64,000 nucleotides of DNA from Streptomyces sp. NBC_00704 (GCF_036226605.1 NZ_CP109000.1:1488001-1552000), one strand, 5' to 3'; shown: positions 11,089 through 20,051, numbered from the stretch's first letter. Notes: a model not told the origin generated them from the letters alone. Made by a program: numbers and translations.

Positions 11089-11175
11089 GGATCCTCCTCG
11101 GTAGCACCACACGGCAGTCTGGCGGACGGCCGCGTAACGTCTGTGTTCGATAGTTTTATAACCACGTCGAAGCAC

Positions 11176-11206
11176 AAAAAATGCCCCGACAATCACATTG
11201 CGGGGC
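11176..11206 (-). terminator. Attenuator-like hairpin in the infC leader
   Basis: On the minus strand a GC-rich stem (11201-11206 with 11183-11188, plus possible inner pairs) is followed directly by a run of six Ts. This is an intrinsic terminator about 90 nt upstream of the infC start. The neighbouring upstream gene runs the other way, so there is no minus-strand gene for it to terminate. Premature termination of infC-rpmI-rplT is the simplest reading. Confidence 0.7.
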
Positions 11207-11484
11207 TCCAAGCACTACCGGAGCACCGCCGCAAGGATCGCGGGGCGCGCTACCGGGCGACTCCATCGTCCGTACGGAACGATGGGGGCCGCCTGACCGG
11301 GGTGACCCGCCGTCCCAAGGGGCGGTCGGGTGGGAGCTCGGAGTCTCCACTTGTGGGCCGGGCCCGCCTGCTGAGGGGCACGCGTGTCCGACCGGTCGTT
11401 CACCGAGATTACCAGCCCCCGTCGCGAACGGCCAATCGAGCCTCGCCACCGGACCCGGCGCGGCCTGCGCCTATCGTGTCCTGC

Positions 11485-11862
11485 ATGAGTGACACCTCCC
11501 CCTCCGGCTCCGCCGGGACGCCCGCCGCCCCCGACTTCGACGAGATGACCCGCGACATCGCCGAGGTTCCCGCCGTCGAGGTGATCGTCACGGTCGCCGT
11601 CAACCTGATGAGCGCCGCGGCCGTGAAGCTCGGGCTCACCGAGGAGGGCGACGCGTACAAGGACCTGGACGAGGCCCGCAAGCTGGTCACGGCCCTCGCC
11701 GGGCTGCTCGACGCGTCCACGACCGAGATCAGCTCCTTCCACGCCGCCCCGCTGCGCGACGGCCTGAAGTCGCTCCAGCTGGCGTTCCGCGAGGCGTCGG
11801 TCGTCCCGGACGAGCCGGGCCAGGGCCCGGGCGAGAAGTACACGGGCCCGGTCTACGGCTGA
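11485..11862 (+). CDS. DUF1844 domain protein
   Basis: 125 residues starting at ATG (MSDTSPSGSAG). The DUF1844 core is present (DIAEVPAVEVIVTVAVNLMS and KLGL..., D-LDEARKLVTALAGLLD). This small cytosolic actinobacterial family is of unknown biochemical role and typically sits beside infC. It is divergent from infC, with a ~400-bp spacer holding the infC leader. No catalytic motif is apparent. Confidence 0.85.
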   Translation: MSDTSPSGSAGTPAAPDFDEMTRDIAEVPAVEVIVTVAVNLMSAAAVKLGLTEEGDAYKDLDEARKLVTALAGLLDASTTEISSFHAAPLRDGLKSLQLAFREASVVPDEPGQGPGEKYTGPVYG

Positions 11863-11880
11863 GCCGTTCCCCGCGGATCG

Positions 11881-11916
11881 GCTCTCCGCGGCACGTCAGC
11901 TCTCCGCGGCACGTCA
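11881..11916. repeat. 18-bp tandem duplication overlapping the SseB-like stop codon
   Basis: Two perfect copies of an 18-bp unit (11881-11898 and 11899-11916). The second includes the stop codon of the minus-strand gene, and a third, diverged start follows. It looks like a recent slippage duplication at the gene end. Confidence 0.75.
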
Positions 11917-12675
11917 GCTCTTCGCATCGTCGCGCTTCGCGTCGTCGCTTTTCACGTACAGGGGCTCGCCCGGGGGCGTCGTCCCGGCCGGCAGCACTGC
12001 CAGGTCGAGGCCGCGCACCAGGCGGGCCCTCAGCGTTTCGTCGGCCGCGAGGCGACGGGCGACGGCGCGTGCCGTCTCGGCGGGGACGACCGCCGGGTCG
12101 AGGACGAGGGCGAGGGTGCCGTCGGCCTCGCCGGGTCCGAGGTGGGCGCTGAGGACCTCCGGTTCGGCGGCCACGGCGGCCCGGACCGCCGCGACGACCG
12201 CGGGGTCGGCGAGCGGATCGGCGGAGGTGCGGCCCTCGGCGAGCGCCAGCAGGGCGGGCCCGGTCAGTTCGAAGGCCACCGGCCCGGCCAGGTCGAGGAC
12301 GACGGTGTCGGCCTTCTCGTGCGCGGCCGCCTGAAGCGCCTGGTGCAGCGGAACGGCGACCGGGCGGGCCTCGGGATCCCAGCGGGCGAGGGAGTCGGTG
12401 GAGGTGAAGGCGGGCAGCGCGGTGCGCGAGCCCGCCTTGAGGGTGGGGACGGCCATGTCGCTGGTCTTCTCGCGGCGCAGCCCGTTCTCGTCCTCCTCGA
12501 CCTCGCCCAGCACGGCCACGACGGGGACGAGGAGCCGGGCGCCCTTCAGGGCCGCCAGCACCGGGCCCACGGCGGTGCGGTCCTCGGCCCAGGCGGCGAG
12601 CGCCGCGCTCAGCCGGGGGTCGGCGGAGCCGTCGTCGTCGGAGAAGCCGGGGTCGGGAATGTTCTTGTTCGCCAC
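11914..12675 (-). CDS. SseB-family protein
   Basis: 253 residues. An acidic N-terminus (IPDPGFSDDDGSADPRL) precedes the SseB-like fold (LARLLVPVVAV-type strand, FTSTDSLARWDPEARPVAVP, LALDPAGP-type strand). Actinobacterial SseB-like proteins are common next to the infC region, but their role is not established. It has an ATG start and converges on the DUF1844 gene. The C-terminus (KSDDAKRDDAKS) is a short repeated charged tail. Confidence 0.75.
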   Translation of the reverse strand: MANKNIPDPGFSDDDGSADPRLSAALAAWAEDRTAVGPVLAALKGARLLVPVVAVLGEVEEDENGLRREKTSDMAVPTLKAGSRTALPAFTSTDSLARWDPEARPVAVPLHQALQAAAHEKADTVVLDLAGPVAFELTGPALLALAEGRTSADPLADPAVVAAVRAAVAAEPEVLSAHLGPGEADGTLALVLDPAVVPAETARAVARRLAADETLRARLVRGLDLAVLPAGTTPPGEPLYVKSDDAKRDDAKS

Positions 12676-12848
12676 GGTCGTCGACCCTATCGGGACCCGT
12701 CGGCCAGGCGGTGCGGGGCCCGGGTCGCGACGCCGGGGACGGGGCCGGGCCGGGGGCCGGGGCCGTTCACGGAGTTCTCAGGCTCTCCTGACCTCGCTCT
12801 CACGCGGGTCCCACGGCCCGCACAGCCGTCGCCCCGAGCATCACGGCC

Positions 12849-13934
12849 ATGGAATCCCGCGGAGCACGTCGTGGCCGCCGCGCTCGTCCCGCCCGGCGCC
12901 GCCCTGTCCTGCCCCTCGCGCTCGCCGTGGCCGCCGTGCTGGGCGTCGCGGCCGGCGGCACGGCCTATGTGACGGCACCGGACCACTCGGGCGGCCGGGC
13001 GGCCGTATCGTCGTCCTCCGCGACGCCGCCGGCGTCGGCGGACGGGACCGGGGAGGCGGCGGTGGGGACCGAAACGGCGGCTGCCGGGGAGGACCGCGAC
13101 GCGCTGCTGGCGTCGGCCATGGGGGCGGTGACCGTGCCCGGGGGCGCGGCCGTGTCCGTGGCCGTGCTCGACCTGGCCTCCGGCGCCCGCGCCGCGTACG
13201 GCGGAGGCGTCTTCGACACGGCGTCCGTCGTCAAGGCGGACATCCTGGCCGCGCTGCTGCTGCGGGCCCAGGACGAGGGCCGTCGTCTCACGGCGGCCGA
13301 GAAGACGGACGCGACGGCCATGATCGAGACCAGTGACAACGACGCCGCGTCGGTGCTGTGGCGGACCATCGGCGGGGCCGGGGGCCTCGACGCCGCGAAC
13401 GAGCGGCTCGGGCTGACGGACACCGAGGGCGGCGAGGGCGCGCTGTGGGGGCTCACCCGGACCACGGCCGTCGACCAACTGGCGCTGCTGCGGCAGGTGT
13501 TCGGGAACGGCTCGGTACTGAGCGAGGCCTCGCGGTCGTATCTGCGGACGCTGATGGGGAAGATCGCGGCAGGCCAGGACTGGGGCGTCTCGGCCGCGGC
13601 CGACGGGTCCGCGTGGGCGCTGAAGAACGGCTGGCTGCCGCGCAGCACGACCGGGCTGTGGGTCGTCAACAGCATCGGCCGGGTGAGCGCCGGGGGCCGT
13701 GACTACGCGGTGGCCGTGCTGTCGAACGGCAACGCGACGCAGGCGGACGGCATCTCGCTGGTCGAGGCCGCGGCGAGGGCGGCGGTGTCGGTCTTCGCCG
13801 AGGGCGGCAGCGCGGGCGGCAGCACGGGACGGGCCGAGGGCACGGCGTCGGCGTCGGCGTCCGCATCCGTTGCGGGGGTCGCGGGACCGTCCCCGGCGGC
13901 GTCGTCCGGGGGCGTCTCCCCCGCCGACGGGTAG
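12849..13934 (+). CDS. Secreted class A beta-lactamase-fold serine hydrolase
   Basis: 361 residues. An Arg-rich n-region (1-18) and hydrophobic segment (20-41) form a signal peptide or membrane anchor; the Arg-rich start could suit Tat export. The penicillin-recognising fold follows with SVVK (S126/K129), SDN (162-164) and KNG (259-261) replacing KTG. No clear Glu166-type deacylation motif can be assigned, so a peptidase/transpeptidase-like or non-drug role is as likely as beta-lactam hydrolysis. A low-complexity Ala/Ser tail (about 325-361) ends the protein. Its start lies 173 bp from the divergent SseB-like gene. Confidence 0.8.
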   Translation: MESRGARRGRRARPARRRPVLPLALAVAAVLGVAAGGTAYVTAPDHSGGRAAVSSSSATPPASADGTGEAAVGTETAAAGEDRDALLASAMGAVTVPGGAAVSVAVLDLASGARAAYGGGVFDTASVVKADILAALLLRAQDEGRRLTAAEKTDATAMIETSDNDAASVLWRTIGGAGGLDAANERLGLTDTEGGEGALWGLTRTTAVDQLALLRQVFGNGSVLSEASRSYLRTLMGKIAAGQDWGVSAAADGSAWALKNGWLPRSTTGLWVVNSIGRVSAGGRDYAVAVLSNGNATQADGISLVEAAARAAVSVFAEGGSAGGSTGRAEGTASASASASVAGVAGPSPAASSGGVSPADG

Positions 13935-13966
13935 CCGGCCGGACAACCGCCGGACGCCACGGGTCG

Positions 13967-15268
13967 CTAGAGGGCCTCGTACGGCTCGTACGGCTCGTGG
14001 GGACCGGGGGCGCCGGGCCGCCGGTCGCGCGCGCGGCGGCCGCGCCACAGGACGACCGCCGTCAGCACCAGCACCCCGCCCGCGCCGCCCGCGAGCGGAC
14101 CGGCCCAGCCGGCGGCGGCGTCGCCGGCCTTCGCCCGGTCGGGGCCGGAGCCGAAGTACCGCTCGCCGTAGGCGGCGGACTGCAGGCCCTGCGGGCTGAG
14201 GGACCCGGCCGCCCGGAGTGCGGCGGCCGGGTCGATGAAGCCGTAGCCGCGGGAGTCGTCGCGGCCGCCCGCGGGGGCGTTGCGGGCGGTGTCCTCCAGG
14301 AGTTTCTTGATCTGCGCCGGGGTCAGGCCGGGGTGGGCGGCCTTGACGAGCGCGACGGCTCCCGAGACGAACGCGGAGGCGGCGCTGGTCCCCCAGCCCT
14401 GGTAGTACTTGTGGTCCGGGTCCGCGATGACGACGTCGACGCCCGGCGCGCTCACGGTCGCGTACCAGCGGCGGGTGGAGAACGAGGCGCGGGTGCCGTA
14501 GCGGTCGACGGCCGTCGCGGCGATGACGCCCGGGTAGGCGGCCGGGTAGGAGATGTGGTCGCCCTTCTCGCCGCCGTTGCCGGCCGAGGCCACGACGACC
14601 GACCCCTTCTTCAGGGCGTACTGGACGGCCTCGTCCTCGGCGGGCTCGGGGTGGGCGGAGACCGAGTCGTCGCCCAGGGAGAGGTTGATGACGTCGGCGC
14701 CCTGGTCGGCGGCCCAGCGGATGCCCTCGGCGAGGGCGTTGCCGCGGGTGTTGCGGGCCTTGGTGCGCTGCGGGTCGCCGTCCTCCAGGATCACGCGGAC
14801 GGGGAGGATCTTCGCCTCGGGCGCGACGCCGAGCACTCCGTCGTCGTTCCCCTCGCCATGCCCGTGACCGGCGATGATGCCGGCCATCGCGGTGCCGTGG
14901 CGGGCCCAGGCACGCTCACCCGACCTGGCCCCGAAGCCCACCATGTCCCGGCCGGCCAGGACGTTGCCGGCGAGGTCGGGGTGGTCGGCCTCGACGCCGG
15001 TGTCCAGGACGGCGACGGTGATGCCGCGGCCCTTGGTGGTCTGCCACACCTGCTGGATGTGCAGGGCGTCCAGGGCCCACTGCTGGGCCCGGATGCCGTC
15101 GGCGTGGGCGGTGGAGGCGGGCGTTAGGAGGACGGCGGCGGCGAGGAGGCAACTCAGGATCCCGGCCCTGCGGGACGTACGCGCCGTGCGGGGTGGGCGA
15201 GGCGCACGGGACGTGCGGGCCGTCGGGGCGCCAGGGGTCGTACGGGTACGGGTCCTGGGGGTGCTCAT
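13967..15268 (-). CDS. Mycosin-like S8 serine protease with C-terminal membrane anchor
   Basis: 433 residues. A long Arg/Thr-rich n-region and hydrophobic core (about 36-56) end at a likely AHA-D cleavage site. The subtilisin triad is visible as D89 (AVLDTGVEADHPDL), H124 (RHGTAMAG) and S295 (GTSAASAF). After the protease domain come a low-complexity linker and a transmembrane helix (around 385-410) with a basic cytosolic end. This matches mycosin topology, in which the protease faces outward. Mycosins serve type VII secretion (family knowledge), but no ESX genes are in the window. ATG overlaps the upstream stop by 4 bases (ATGA). Confidence 0.88.
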   Translation of the reverse strand: MSTPRTRTRTTPGAPTARTSRAPRPPRTARTSRRAGILSCLLAAAVLLTPASTAHADGIRAQQWALDALHIQQVWQTTKGRGITVAVLDTGVEADHPDLAGNVLAGRDMVGFGARSGERAWARHGTAMAGIIAGHGHGEGNDDGVLGVAPEAKILPVRVILEDGDPQRTKARNTRGNALAEGIRWAADQGADVINLSLGDDSVSAHPEPAEDEAVQYALKKGSVVVASAGNGGEKGDHISYPAAYPGVIAATAVDRYGTRASFSTRRWYATVSAPGVDVVIADPDHKYYQGWGTSAASAFVSGAVALVKAAHPGLTPAQIKKLLEDTARNAPAGGRDDSRGYGFIDPAAALRAAGSLSPQGLQSAAYGERYFGSGPDRAKAGDAAAGWAGPLAGGAGGVLVLTAVVLWRGRRARDRRPGAPGPHEPYEPYEAL

Positions 15269-17769
15269 GAGGGCTGCTCCGAGGGCGTGGCGGCGGTCTT
15301 GCGCAGGCCGCGCTCGACGCGGTCGGCGAGCCCCTGGGCCTCGTTGCCGAGGCCGGCCTGGGCGGGGGCCGTGGTGGCGCCGGTCGCGGTGGCCCGGGGA
15401 GCGGGCTGCGGGGTGTCGACGGTGCGGCCGTCGGCCCATCCGGAGACGGCGTAGACGACGACGGGCGCGTCGGTGAGGACCGACACCGTCCACGAGGCGC
15501 GCTGCCGGTCGCCGAAACCGGCGGCCGCGGTGCCCTTGGCCGCGTACGGGCGTGGCATCAGGTCCGCCCGCTGTGCCAGGCCCTCCTTGGCGAACCGGGC
15601 GTCGAGGGCGCGCATCGCGGCGGCGTCCGCGGTGGTGAACAGCAGGCCGACGGTGGTCACGTAGCTCTGGGTGGCGTCGGTGTAGGTGGCGCGCAGCAGG
15701 CGTTGGCAGCCGACCGGGGCGAGCACCTTGAGGAGCAGCGGGTCGAAGGCTCGGGCGCAGCCGCTGTCCGGGGCTACGGCGATCCGCGTCCAGGTGCGGT
15801 CGGCGCCGCCGGGGCCCGCGCCCTGTCCGTCCACGGTGGGCGGGAAGAGCTGGTCCACGGGCACGTTGTGCCACAGGCCGCCCGCGGCCGTGTACGCGCT
15901 GCTCTCGGTGTTCTCCCCCGAGCCGCCGACCAGCCAACTGCCGGTCGCCGCACCGCCGATGAGGCCCAGCCCGAGGACGACGCAGGCGGCGGCCGCGGCC
16001 GTGCGGCCGCGGCGGCCGAGAAGGCGCAGGCCGGGGGCGCGCAGACCGGAGATGCGGGGCGTGTAACCCTCGGGCCGGGCGAACGTGACCACGGGCCGGG
16101 TGGCGCCGGGGGCGCCGCCGGGGGTCATCGGGGCGCTCCAGGACAGGGCGGGATCGGGTCCGTCGGCCTGCCCCGCGACCGGGTCGGGCCGCAGTGCGGG
16201 TTCCGGGGCGGGCGGCGGCGCGATGGTGAAGTCGGGCTGCCGCACGGGCGCCGCGGGATCCCAGGCAGCGCCGGAACGGAAGCCGTCACGCGACTCGGCT
16301 GTGCGACCCGGCGTCCGCGCCTCGGGGGCGGGAGACCAGGCCGGGGCCGGCCGCGAATCGTCACGCGACTCGACGCCGGGGCCCCGTGTCCGGTCCTGCG
16401 TCCGCGCGTCAGGGGAGGGAGCCCAGGCCGGGGCCGGACGCGAATCGCCACGCGACTCGACGCCGGGGCCCTGCGTCCTGTCCTGCGTCCGCGCGTCAGG
16501 GGAGGGAGACCAGACCGGGGCCGGCCGCGAATCGTCACGCGACTCGACGCCGGGGCCCCGTGTCCGGTCCTGCGTCCGCGCCTCGGGGGCGGAAGACCAG
16601 GCGGGGCCAGGTCGGGAACTGTCACTCTGCTCGGTGTCGGGGCCCTGTGTCCGGTCCTGCGTCCGCGACCCGGGGGCGGGAGACCAGGCCGGGGCCGGAC
16701 GCGAATCGTCACGCGGTTCGGCTGAGGGGCCCTGGGTGCGGTCCTGCGTCCGCGTCTCGGGGCGGGTCGGGGCGGGTGCGGGGACCCAGCCGCGGGGCAG
16801 CGGCGACCAGGCCCGCTCGGCGGTGTGGTCGGCGACCGGCCTCGGGGCGGGGGCGTCGTCCGGTCCCGCGGGGCGCGAGCCCCCGGAGCCGGGAGGGCGA
16901 GCCCCGCTCGTTCCGGGACCGCCGCGAGCCGCCTGACCCGTTTCGGGCGCACCCGGCACGGCCGACGATCCGCGCGGGCCGGGCGCGCCGAAGGGCCGGT
17001 GGGCGTCGGCGGGGTCCGTGGGTGCGGGGCGGGACGCGGGCCCGGTGGGGCGCGGGGGGCGGCGGAAGTCGTGCGGCGGGCCGGGGCGCGGGGCGGGCGG
17101 GCGCTCCTCGGGGCGTCCGGGCGTTGCGGGTTCGTCGCTCCGGACGGCTGGGGCGGGACGGCCCTGGCGGGGCGGGGTGTCCGGGAAGCGCGCCGACGCG
17201 GGCGGCGGCGGGGGCGGGGTCATGGCGTCCGTGTGCTGGGCCCGCAGCCTGACGAAGCGGGGGGCGGTGCGGGAGGGGGGACCGGCGGTGCCGGAGGCGG
17301 CCGGGGCGCCGTCGTCCGCGCGGGGCTCGGCGGTCGGCGGGTGCGCCGGACCGGTGGAGGGCTCGCGGGGCGCGGCGTCCGGCCCGGCCGCGGCCGGAGC
17401 GGTCCGGGACGTGAAGTGGCGTTCCTGCCGGCCGGGGACCGGACGCGGTGCGGGCTCGCGCTCCGGTCGGCCGCCGGTCGCGGGGCGGCCCGTCGCGCGA
17501 CCGTCCGCGCCGACGGCGTCCGCCGGGTCCGACGGGCCGGCGGGGTGCGGCGGGCTCGTCGGACCTGCCGGGTTCAGCGGGCTGTCCGGGCCCGCAGGAG
17601 GCGTGGGGCCCGCGGGAGGCGTGGGGACTGCCGGGGGCTGGGCCGGGGGGCGGGCCGGGCGGGGCGGGGTCGCCGGGCGCGGGGGGACGCCGGGCTGGGG
17701 CGGCACGTCCGGCCGGGGCGGCACGTCGGGTCGCGGGGGGACCGAGGCGCGGCGTGCTTCCGTGCTCAT
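15265..17769 (-). CDS. Proline-rich single-pass membrane protein with 29-residue repeats
   Basis: 834 residues, not recognised as a named family. Residues 1-~560 are a Pro/Ala/Arg/Asp-rich, presumably disordered cytosolic region with a VPPRPD-type N-terminus. About five copies of a 29-residue unit (consensus ESRDDSRPAPAWSPAPEART then QDRTQGPGV) lie at roughly 335-490. A transmembrane helix follows (about 585-610), then a ~220-residue extracellular domain with two cysteines (CARAFDP ... VGCQRLL). It is translationally coupled to the mycosin-like protease, so it may be the protease's substrate or partner (inference). Start chosen at ATG 17769 (MSTEARRAS). Confidence 0.75.
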   Translation of the reverse strand: MSTEARRASVPPRPDVPPRPDVPPQPGVPPRPATPPRPARPPAQPPAVPTPPAGPTPPAGPDSPLNPAGPTSPPHPAGPSDPADAVGADGRATGRPATGGRPEREPAPRPVPGRQERHFTSRTAPAAAGPDAAPREPSTGPAHPPTAEPRADDGAPAASGTAGPPSRTAPRFVRLRAQHTDAMTPPPPPPASARFPDTPPRQGRPAPAVRSDEPATPGRPEERPPAPRPGPPHDFRRPPRPTGPASRPAPTDPADAHRPFGAPGPRGSSAVPGAPETGQAARGGPGTSGARPPGSGGSRPAGPDDAPAPRPVADHTAERAWSPLPRGWVPAPAPTRPETRTQDRTQGPSAEPRDDSRPAPAWSPAPGSRTQDRTQGPDTEQSDSSRPGPAWSSAPEARTQDRTRGPGVESRDDSRPAPVWSPSPDARTQDRTQGPGVESRGDSRPAPAWAPSPDARTQDRTRGPGVESRDDSRPAPAWSPAPEARTPGRTAESRDGFRSGAAWDPAAPVRQPDFTIAPPPAPEPALRPDPVAGQADGPDPALSWSAPMTPGGAPGATRPVVTFARPEGYTPRISGLRAPGLRLLGRRGRTAAAAACVVLGLGLIGGAATGSWLVGGSGENTESSAYTAAGGLWHNVPVDQLFPPTVDGQGAGPGGADRTWTRIAVAPDSGCARAFDPLLLKVLAPVGCQRLLRATYTDATQSYVTTVGLLFTTADAAAMRALDARFAKEGLAQRADLMPRPYAAKGTAAAGFGDRQRASWTVSVLTDAPVVVYAVSGWADGRTVDTPQPAPRATATGATTAPAQAGLGNEAQGLADRVERGLRKTAATPSEQPS

Positions 17770-18049
17770 GCACCCCCCGTTTCCTCGTCCGCGGGCCGTC
17801 GTTGCAGTACGCGGGCCGTCGTTCTCGTCGCCCGCGGCCCGGGCGGACGCGGCGGTCCGTTCCGGGCAGCCATACCCGCACGGGCGGAGCGGCATCCCGA
17901 CGCTGGCGTCCGGCCGGAGCCGTCCCTGCGTGCGTGCGCGTCACTCTACGGCTTGTCGCCCGGCAAACGGGAACCCGTCCGGGCCGCCGGCGGCTTCTGC
18001 CCGGAACGTCCCCCTACCCTGCGGTAATCCTGTCTGGCAGGCTGCGTCC

Positions 18050-19252
18050 ATGACTGCGCGCGCCGCCGACCGGGCCCGTTACGACCGGGCCACCGCCCAT
18101 CTCGACGCCCCTCTCGCCCTTGTGGACCTGGAGGCCTTCGACGCCAACGCCGACGATCTGGTCCGCCGGGCCGGGGGCAAGCCGATCCGCGTCGCCAGCA
18201 AGTCGGTGCGCTGCCGGGCGCTCCTGGAGCGCGTCCTGGCCAGGGACGGCTTCGCCGGGATCATGTCGTTCACCCTCGCCGAGTCCCTGTGGCTGGCCCG
18301 CTCGGGCTTCGAGGACGTCCTGCTCGCCTATCCGTCGGCCGACCGTGCCGGCTTCGCCGAGCTGGCCGCCGATCCCAAGCTGGCCGCGGCGGTCACCGTC
18401 ATGATCGACGACGTCGCCCAGCTGGATCTGATCGACGCGGCGCGCGGCGAGGGGACCGAAGTGGTCCGCGTCTGCCTGGAGTTGGACACGTCGCTGAGGC
18501 TGCTCGGCGGGCGGCTGCGGGTCGGGGCGCTGCGCTCCCCGCTGCACTCCCCCGCCCAGGTGGCGGACGTGGCGAGGGCGGTGTCCCGGCGGCCCGGGTT
18601 CGCGCTCGTGGGGATCATGGCGTACGAGGGGCACATCGCCGGGGTGGGCGACTCCCTCGCGGGGCGGCCCCTGCGCTCCCGGGCGATCCGGCTGATGCAG
18701 GCCACCGCGCGGCGTGAGCTCGCCGAGCGGCGCGCCGCGGTGGTGCGCGCGGTGCGGGCCGTCGCCCCGGATTTGGAGTTCGTCAACGGCGGCGGCACCG
18801 GCAGTGTGCAGCACACGGCGGCCGAGGACGCCGTCACGGAGATCGCGGCCGGGTCGGGGCTGTACGTGCCGCGCCTGTTCGACAACTACACGTCGTTCAG
18901 CGGGCGTCCGGCCGCGCTGTTCGCGCAGCCCGTCGTGCGGCGGCCCGGGGTGGGGATCGTGACCGTGCTGGGCGGCGGGTATCCCGCCTCCGGCGCCGCC
19001 GGGCCCGACCGGCTGCCCGTGCCGTATCTGCCCGAGGGACTGCGGTACGACCCGCAGGAGGGCCCCGGCGAGGTGCAGACCCCGCTCATCGGCTCCCCCG
19101 CCGACGATCTGCTGATCGGCGACAAGGTGTGGTTCCGGCACGCGAAGGCCGGGGAGCTGTGCGAGCGGTTCGACGAACTGCACCTCGTCGAGGGCGAGTC
19201 GGTGACGGCGACCGTGCCGACCTACCGTGGTGAGGGCCGGACGTTCCTGTGA
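18050..19252 (+). CDS. PLP-dependent amino acid deaminase/aldolase (alanine racemase N-domain type)
   Basis: 400 residues. An alanine-racemase-like N-terminal barrel (LDAPLALVDLEAFDANADDL, then the PLP-lysine segment PIRVASKSVRC) is followed by a beta domain resembling D-threonine aldolase/D-serine dehydratase. The lysine in RVASKS is the predicted Schiff-base residue. Late motifs include VNGGGTGSVQHT (phosphate binding) and the C-terminal RHAKAGELCERF. Substrate is probably a D-amino acid or hydroxy-amino acid, unconfirmed. ATG at 18050 was chosen because upstream in-frame codons lie in the promoter region of the divergent proline-rich gene. Confidence 0.8.
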   Translation: MTARAADRARYDRATAHLDAPLALVDLEAFDANADDLVRRAGGKPIRVASKSVRCRALLERVLARDGFAGIMSFTLAESLWLARSGFEDVLLAYPSADRAGFAELAADPKLAAAVTVMIDDVAQLDLIDAARGEGTEVVRVCLELDTSLRLLGGRLRVGALRSPLHSPAQVADVARAVSRRPGFALVGIMAYEGHIAGVGDSLAGRPLRSRAIRLMQATARRELAERRAAVVRAVRAVAPDLEFVNGGGTGSVQHTAAEDAVTEIAAGSGLYVPRLFDNYTSFSGRPAALFAQPVVRRPGVGIVTVLGGGYPASGAAGPDRLPVPYLPEGLRYDPQEGPGEVQTPLIGSPADDLLIGDKVWFRHAKAGELCERFDELHLVEGESVTATVPTYRGEGRTFL

Positions 19253-19268
19253 CCCGGCGGCGGGCGGA

Positions 19269-20051
19269 CTACAGCGGCGTCACGTAGGCGCCGGAGATCC
19301 CGCCGTCCACCAGGAAGTCGGTGGCGTTGACGAAGGAGGAGTCGTCGCTGGCCAGGAAGGCGACGGCGGCGGCGATCTCCTCGGCCTCGGCGAACCGGCC
19401 CACCGGGATGTGGACCAGGCGGCGGGCGGCCCGCTCCGGGTCCTTGGCGAACAGCTCCTGCAACAGGGGGGTGTTGACCGGGCCGGGGCACAGGGCGTTG
19501 ACCCGGATGCCCTCCCGCGCGAACTGCACGCCGAGTTCGCGGGACATGGCCAGCACGCCGCCCTTGGACGCCGTGTACGAGATCTGCGAGGTCGCCGCGC
19601 CCATCCTCGCCACGAACGACGCCGTGTTGATGATGGAGCCCCTGCCCTGGCGCCGCATGTAGGGGATGGCGGCCTTGCAGCACAGGTAGACGGAGGTCAG
19701 GTTGACCTCCTGGACCCGCTTCCAGGCCTCCAGGCCGGTCTCCAGGATGGAGTCGTCGTCGGGCGGGGAGATCCCGGCGTTGTTGAACGCGACGTCGACG
19801 CTGCCGTAGGTGTCGTGAGCGGCCTCGAACAGCGCCTCGACCTGTTCGGGGTCGGTGACGTCGACCTTCACGAAGAGCCCGCCGGCTTCCTCGGCGGCGG
19901 CCCTGCCGCGGGTCTCGTCGACGTCGCCGCAGACCACGTGCGCCCCTTCGGCGGCGAGCCGGCGGGCGGTGGCGAGGCCGATGCCGCTGCCGGCTCCGGT
20001 GACGACGGCGGTGCGGCCGACGAGCCGGCGGCAGACGATCTCTCTGGTCAC
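19269..20051 (-). CDS. Short-chain dehydrogenase/reductase
   Basis: 260 residues, classical SDR. The cofactor motif TGAGSGIG is at 18-25, NNAG at 90-93, and the catalytic S145, Y159, K163 (YTASK). D43 after the second strand favours NAD(H). It is last of three overlapping genes with the aldehyde dehydrogenase and the glutamine-synthetase-like ligase (ATGA overlap at 20048-20051), so it likely acts in the same amine-catabolic route. The exact substrate is unknown. It converges on the PLP enzyme with a 16-bp gap. Confidence 0.85.
   Translation of the reverse strand: MTREIVCRRLVGRTAVVTGAGSGIGLATARRLAAEGAHVVCGDVDETRGRAAAEEAGGLFVKVDVTDPEQVEALFEAAHDTYGSVDVAFNNAGISPPDDDSILETGLEAWKRVQEVNLTSVYLCCKAAIPYMRRQGRGSIINTASFVARMGAATSQISYTASKGGVLAMSRELGVQFAREGIRVNALCPGPVNTPLLQELFAKDPERAARRLVHIPVGRFAEAEEIAAAVAFLASDDSSFVNATDFLVDGGISGAYVTPL

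Noticed and set aside
12849..13934. Calling the serine hydrolase a functional beta-lactamase
   Set aside because: SVVK/SDN/KNG are present, but KTG is altered and no clear omega-loop Glu is assignable, so resistance function is not claimed.
16386..18027. Long + strand open frames opposite the proline-rich protein
   Set aside because: Composition is Arg/Gly/Ala-rich shadow coding produced by the repeats; no independent start or ribosome site.
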